A DNA stretch of 49,653 nt. It comes from Phallusia fumigata. Its lineage: Eukaryota; Chordata; Ascidiacea; Phlebobranchia; Ascidiidae. Location of the stretch: positions 1 through 49,653 of the forward strand of contig QXVZ01027918.1 in NCBI GenBank assembly GCA_008931825.1, read 5' to 3'. A program made the position numbers and the translations under genes. This document shows positions 37,001-43,000 of this stretch, piece after piece; position 1 is the stretch's first letter, and each line of letters opens with the position of its first letter. The notes under the pieces are model-generated. The model had not been told where the DNA came from. It worked only from the letters and a program-made list of their open reading frames with translations, and made no database searches.

Positions 37001-40000
37001 TGCGCCTCTATAGTGTTCTGCAAAGCCATATTGATCGTTGCAATCCATTCATTGGCATCAGCTTCTGTGTCAGCAGCCAACAAGTGGCAGGTCTGATCTT
37101 GCATCCGAACTTCAAAGGCATGTTTTCTACCTTTCGTGGTCTGCGAATATTCCAAGTGTATCCCGATTGAATGAACATCGTGGTGAGTGGGACAAACGTA
37201 CATAATATGGTTTGCAAGATGCATGAATACGTGTTGCGCGGTGAACAAAAGAGGAAAGGTTTTTCAAAACAAGGTCAGTTGTAGTGACAGCATTGAGCGT
37301 ATGTTGCAAGTTACGTTCAATATTAGGCAGGTTTGCGTAACCTGCGTATGGGATCACATGATAATTGAATAAAAGTTTGTCAAGCCAAAATCAGCCATCC
37401 CTCAAACTAAAGGCTTTGTATTTAGGAGTTAAAGATTAACGTTTTTTTTTGGACAACATTTTGGAAAAACTGGTATTTTATTGTCAAATTTTATAAACGA
37501 AAACTTTGCATTTGCAGTTGCACACAGCAAAACCACACCACATAGCATGCGTTAGTTGAACAACCTTCAGCGATTTAATGAAAAAAATGTTTCAATGCAT
37601 ATTAAAACATACGCACAGCAAAATGGACAACTACGGCGAACAACACTCTTACAAAATGAAACAAACCAAATAAGAAACTGCACCAGGCACTGATGCATGC
37701 ACTCACCAGACTCACCGTGTGCGCACCAATACACGAATCCAGGTAGATCGCCCCTTTCGGGTCTTTGCTGATCTTTTCATCCTTATAATAGTTAAGGATA
37801 TAGGAGCTGTCGGGAAGTTGTTTCAAGTGGAAATATCGTCGCTTGAACGACTGACAACAAAGAAAAGAAACACTTACTAAATAGTTTTGTCCAGGTAGGA
37901 CAGATTTGGCCTTAAGATGTTTTTGGTAAAGTTGAACTGACACTAGTTATCTGCGAAATGACTGGAGATGTCAAATGGCCGCATTAGCTAACCTACTTAT
38001 TATAAAACACACAACCTACTGGTTTATCTCAAACATGAGATATTTAAATTATTTGCTTAATTCCTAATTGGAAGATGTTCACTGCCATGCAAATAATTCA
38101 TTACAAAATACAGCCTGACAACAAATCACTTCCTTGATGTATTTGCGTGTTGCGTCATCATGCGAAAATGGTTGTGTAATGTTTGTGTTGTCAACTTTAA
38201 ACGGTCAAGCAACAAGAGAGCTAGCGCGCCACGGCAGCATTTAAAAAACAACAACAAAATTGGTGTAGTACAAGTTTTATACGCTATGACCAGTACATTT
38301 GAAAATTGAGCAAAACAGGATGGCTGTTAAGTCTTATTCAATGGCGACCTTATTTCCTCCGTAAATCTTCCTGCTATTCACTCGTTCGAGGATGAACGCG
38401 AGAGTTTAAAATTTACTAAGTTCATGGCGGTAACTCAAGTGTTTTCATCCGGCAATTTCCACTGTAGACTTTATTCAATTAATTGGAAATTAACTTGACA
38501 CAGCTTTGGAAACAAGACAAACTGGTCAAATCATTTTGGTCAAAGCTATCTGGTGACCGATGTGCATGATGGGGAAATACCGACAACCTAATTTTGCGAA
38601 CGTCTTAAATTAGAATTTCGACTGTTGCGTAAATGCCCGTGAAAGCTACGTCATTACAGCTTGTAACCTTAAAGCGCAACGCCGGATGCAACTTTGTCGG
38701 AAACATGACGTCACACCACACGTCATTAAAGTCGCGATACGACTAGCAGACACCTTTAAACCGCTTACCAAACCAAATCAGAAAAATACTTTTTCTGCTA
38801 CAAACGTACAACTGTTGTGATTTTCATGGGCAAGAAAGTTCATATGAATGTAATCCATACATCGTGATTGGCTTAGGACACGTGACATGAATTGTAGCTA
38901 TTGTGTCCGGTATTGTGCATACGATTGGTCATAACAGTAATCGAAAAACGAGGTCAAACATTTTTGGCCAGGAAAAACTTCTTGTTTGCTTAACACTTTC
39001 ATATACATAGTGGTAAATTATGCTGTACTGCTATATATGCTGTGAAAGTTTCGTTATACTCACTCGGATAGAGATGCTTGATACTCCGTATGCGGGAGCC
39101 TTATGCAAATAACCCATTCGCGTAACTCCCTCCTTCTGTACAGGTGTGACGTCATCTTCCAATCCAGTTGCTTCGTCAACTTCAAATACCTAAAGATGCA
39201 TTGCGGATAACACATGGAATAAATAGAAGCGTTTTCAGTCAAAACCCAACGCGTGGGACCTATTTCTAATGATTAAACGAACAGTGCATTATGTTATTTC
39301 AGCAGTGGTCGGTTGCAAATGGAAATTTTCCCTAGGGACTAGCAGCAATTAGACTAAGGCTAGAAGCTATCCGGTAAACAGTGGCTGGCTCCCAATTATT
39401 GAAGGTTTTAAATTGATTGCAAGACGTGCCGTTAGTTCAGGTTTAATAAGGTCCCATTTCACTCAGACAACAAAAACACGAGTGTCTTTAAAATAGGACC
39501 AAAGAAGCGTATGTAAAAATATCGTTATCGCACAGCTTGTGTGTGGTTTAAAAAAAAACTGCTAGAAGCAGGGCACACCAAGGAAGCAACATAAACAAAA
39601 CATGAACCGCCCATCTCATATTACACCAAACTGTCACAGACTGAGTGTCTTCGAATGACATATAATCACAGAGTGTTGGTAGGGAGAAACCAAACAGCCC
39701 TGTCTAATAAACATAAATACCTGCTCGGGTAGGGCTGGAGGGCCTTTGTCGTCGCTGGAAGGTAGGTCGAGGTAACTGCCAGCATAAGCCTCGTATTTAC
39801 TTTCCACCAAGTTCCAGTTTTGTGTGTAGGTCTTGATGCACTACAATGTTGACATGACTTAGTTTGTTGACATGTTACACAGCGCGCCTTTGTTTGCTTT
39901 TCTAAGACTTATTCTACTCCGATTCGAGTCTATTGTTTTAAGCGTTTGTGAGGGGAGTATGGATACGGAGGAAACCCTACCCAACTTTTCTATTACCACA

Positions 40001-43000
40001 TGTATGAAAACAAATACTGCACAAAAATCTACATTTTATTGAAGTCATGAAATGCTTTGTCATGATAACTCAGCCTTTTTGACGAATATTTTGATTTAGA
40101 TTTGCAACCACAACAGAAAACTATTTCCAAACAGCAAAAAATTAGAAGTCACATACACAGTCGCACAGACAGACTCAAGCAGTGAGCACGTACGGACTTG
40201 AAACAGCTTTGGCGGGTATGTAGTGTTTAGTGACGGAAGTCTTACCTCTTTCACAAAGAGACTTGATGCTTCTTTTGATGCGCCAACCGGGACAGTGTCC
40301 ACAACCGTCCGTCGTTCACGGGCTCGAGTGGTCGCCTGGCGAAACAAAACACAAAGGTCAACAAATCAATAAGATTGTTTGACAGACTGTCGCTGTTTCA
40401 ATGTGCGAATTGACAGTTGTTTGGCACACATTCTCCCGCACAAACACATGTTTTCCAAATATGTCCAATTGGCGCGCGAGGGCCAGGTTTGGCAGTGATT
40501 AAAAACGGAAATGTTGACATACAATCCCAAAATGAGCGCGATACTAATGCAAAACGTACTCGAATTTTCGATAGCCAACGCATCGTATGTAATTTAGGTT
40601 TACTCTGTGCACTGAAAATTACAGCCCCGCAGCCTACGGCCTGGGGTTTGCGTTTGTGTGTAATTGCGGCCTTTTAAAGTACAGGGTTTTCGTCGTAATT
40701 TGCATTAATAATTGCACGAACACCAAGAGCTGGAAAAATCTTTGTACTTTCTTAAAATATACCAAGACGTGAGCGGTCCAACGACAGGCCTTTGAGAACA
40801 GCAACTGATCAACAGTATCTTATCAGACGTGGTTTTGCAAACTGATAACCATTATTGCTGGCCACCGGACGTTCTCCGCCTGCTGTTACATACCGCAATG
40901 TCGTCCGGCGGAAAGGTGAGGAGGTTGCGTTGGGGGTCATGTTGGATTTCTGATCCTCTCTTCAGCACGTAAGCCTCGTAGTCGACCGGCTCTGATGATT
41001 TGATGTCCTACAAACGACAAAACACACTCGTTAAGCTGCAAAAATGGCTGACATTAGTAAAAAATCCGAAACATTGGCCTGTTCTCTTCACGGGTTTGCT
41101 GCAAAACTGTGCCACTAGCAAGACAGAAACTATTCGACTGTAGCAGACATTACAACGCTAATGAAATACAAAATATGACTTCCAGTATGTAAGAATCACT
41201 AAAATTAGAAAATTTTACTCCTTTGAGAAAACAGCAAAGCCTAATGACTGGGGCCCGCATAAAGCAATTTTAAACCCATTACCGCGCTGTATTCTTTTAA
41301 CACTTTACCAATATATTTCCACGCATGCACAAAATTGACTGACTGCACATTGACTGCAAAACATTAAGTAAAATCTTACACACCTTTCTGGCAGAGGTAT
41401 CACTGGTCACAATAATATTTGGCGTAGAGGCCATGACACGGTGAGGCACTGTCCACAAAACCTTATTAACCTAAGCTGCCCAACAGTGCTGCTATTTCTA
41501 AAGCCACGTCCTGGAGTAGTGCCAAATCTTAGAAGGAAATGGGAGTGTTGTCAAGCAGTGTCTACCCACGCTTTGTATTGCCTTGATAGTTTCAAATTGA
41601 CACATGCACACTACTTGGGATACACCTCTGCGTTTAGTTTAATTGATAGGTATTCAATCTTAGGCAGTGGTGAAATGCTGGTGCATTGTAAGTGGGAACA
41701 AACTGCAAAGTACGAGTGGAAACTTGTTTGCGTAACCAATGCTACGTTTTTAACTTCAGCTTTTTTACAGGAAAAATGATGAGAAACGGTTGCTTTCTTT
41801 GTCAAAACAAACTCAAGGAAAGTAACAGGGCGCCTCTACATCATTGGTTAAACAAATTGTGTTACTTCAGAAAACATAACCGCAACGCAATACCAGAGGA
41901 AACATTGCACATTTTGCGCACCAGGGCGGAAGTGTTGCGTAGCTCTACAGGGCGCGTCACTGAATGGAGTTACTTGAACAAACACAAACAATGCAAACAG
42001 TGCACGTTTAATAGCTCATGCCACGATCATATAATCGGTCACGCTCCAATGGACAGCAAACGACAAGCGACAATACATGGAACAATTAGCTCTTAGGCCC
42101 AAATCGCTGTTTAGCTCATTATGATCGCTATGCCAGAATTGGCCCCTGAAGCTATTGGGTCCATTCGCGAAATCGTACATACGCAGCGCGCGTGGGTTGC
42201 CGAACCTGTAGACGTAGCTGAACCGTAATCTATGACAAATTCCAAATTAGTGTTTTTATAATTTACGATGTTACGTAAAGTCTGTAAAGTCAAATATCTT
42301 TGCTAAATACTCGAGGTTTCGTAAAGATAAACATATAAAACGATTGCTAAACTGATCAAAAAAACCTGTAGCTGCTGCCGAAACTTGCAAAGTAAAGTAA
42401 CTTTCCTGCCACACAATCACACCCCTGTGTCACGAAGAATAAGCAGCGCTTCTGTCGTGCAGTGGGAAACATTTATTTTCCTCAAATAAATCAATATTGT
42501 CAGCTTTGCTGATTGAATGCGTCACAGACAGTACGCAAGAGTTTTCACGTTCAATTATAGGCACGTTTTCGATAACAGGCTGGTTTAGGAACTGTAAGCT
42601 AACTAAGTGAATCCAATTGCCTGGGGGTGAATTGCACAAATCTAGCGGCAAAATCCGCGATTTTCCTCACAGAAGTGCGCCGGGCGAGCAACGAAGCGTT
42701 TCAACAGCGGCCCGTCATAGGTGGACGAGGCTGCGCTATTTAGACGCCTCTGTAACCAACCAACCAGTCACAACTCAGGTATTTTGTCAACCGCATTTTC
42801 TTTGCCGTTATTCAACTTGAAGTGAACAAAAACTTCCCATTTGGCTTTACCGGCGACTAAGTGCCACATACGGTCGATAGCAATGATATCATCCAGGAAC
42901 TTGTCCTTATAGGGAAAACACACTCATCTTTAGGGAATGCCATTACATCATTTTCGCAATCCAAAGTTTCTCACCGTCATGTGCATGATAGTTAAGGAAT

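Noticed and set aside
41692..42096. Plus-strand open frame of 134 codons in the DOCK-C first introns
   Set aside because: Contains scattered Cys and His residues but no regular zinc-finger spacing, and no splice or leader context. Treated as chance.
42768..42905. Reading exon 2 through to the TGA at 42770-42768 as a small separate protein of about 85 residues with exon 1
   Set aside because: An internal donor (G|gtaaag) gives exactly the phase needed to join exon 3, and exon 1 resembles the zizimin N terminus, so a DOCK-C exon is the better explanation.
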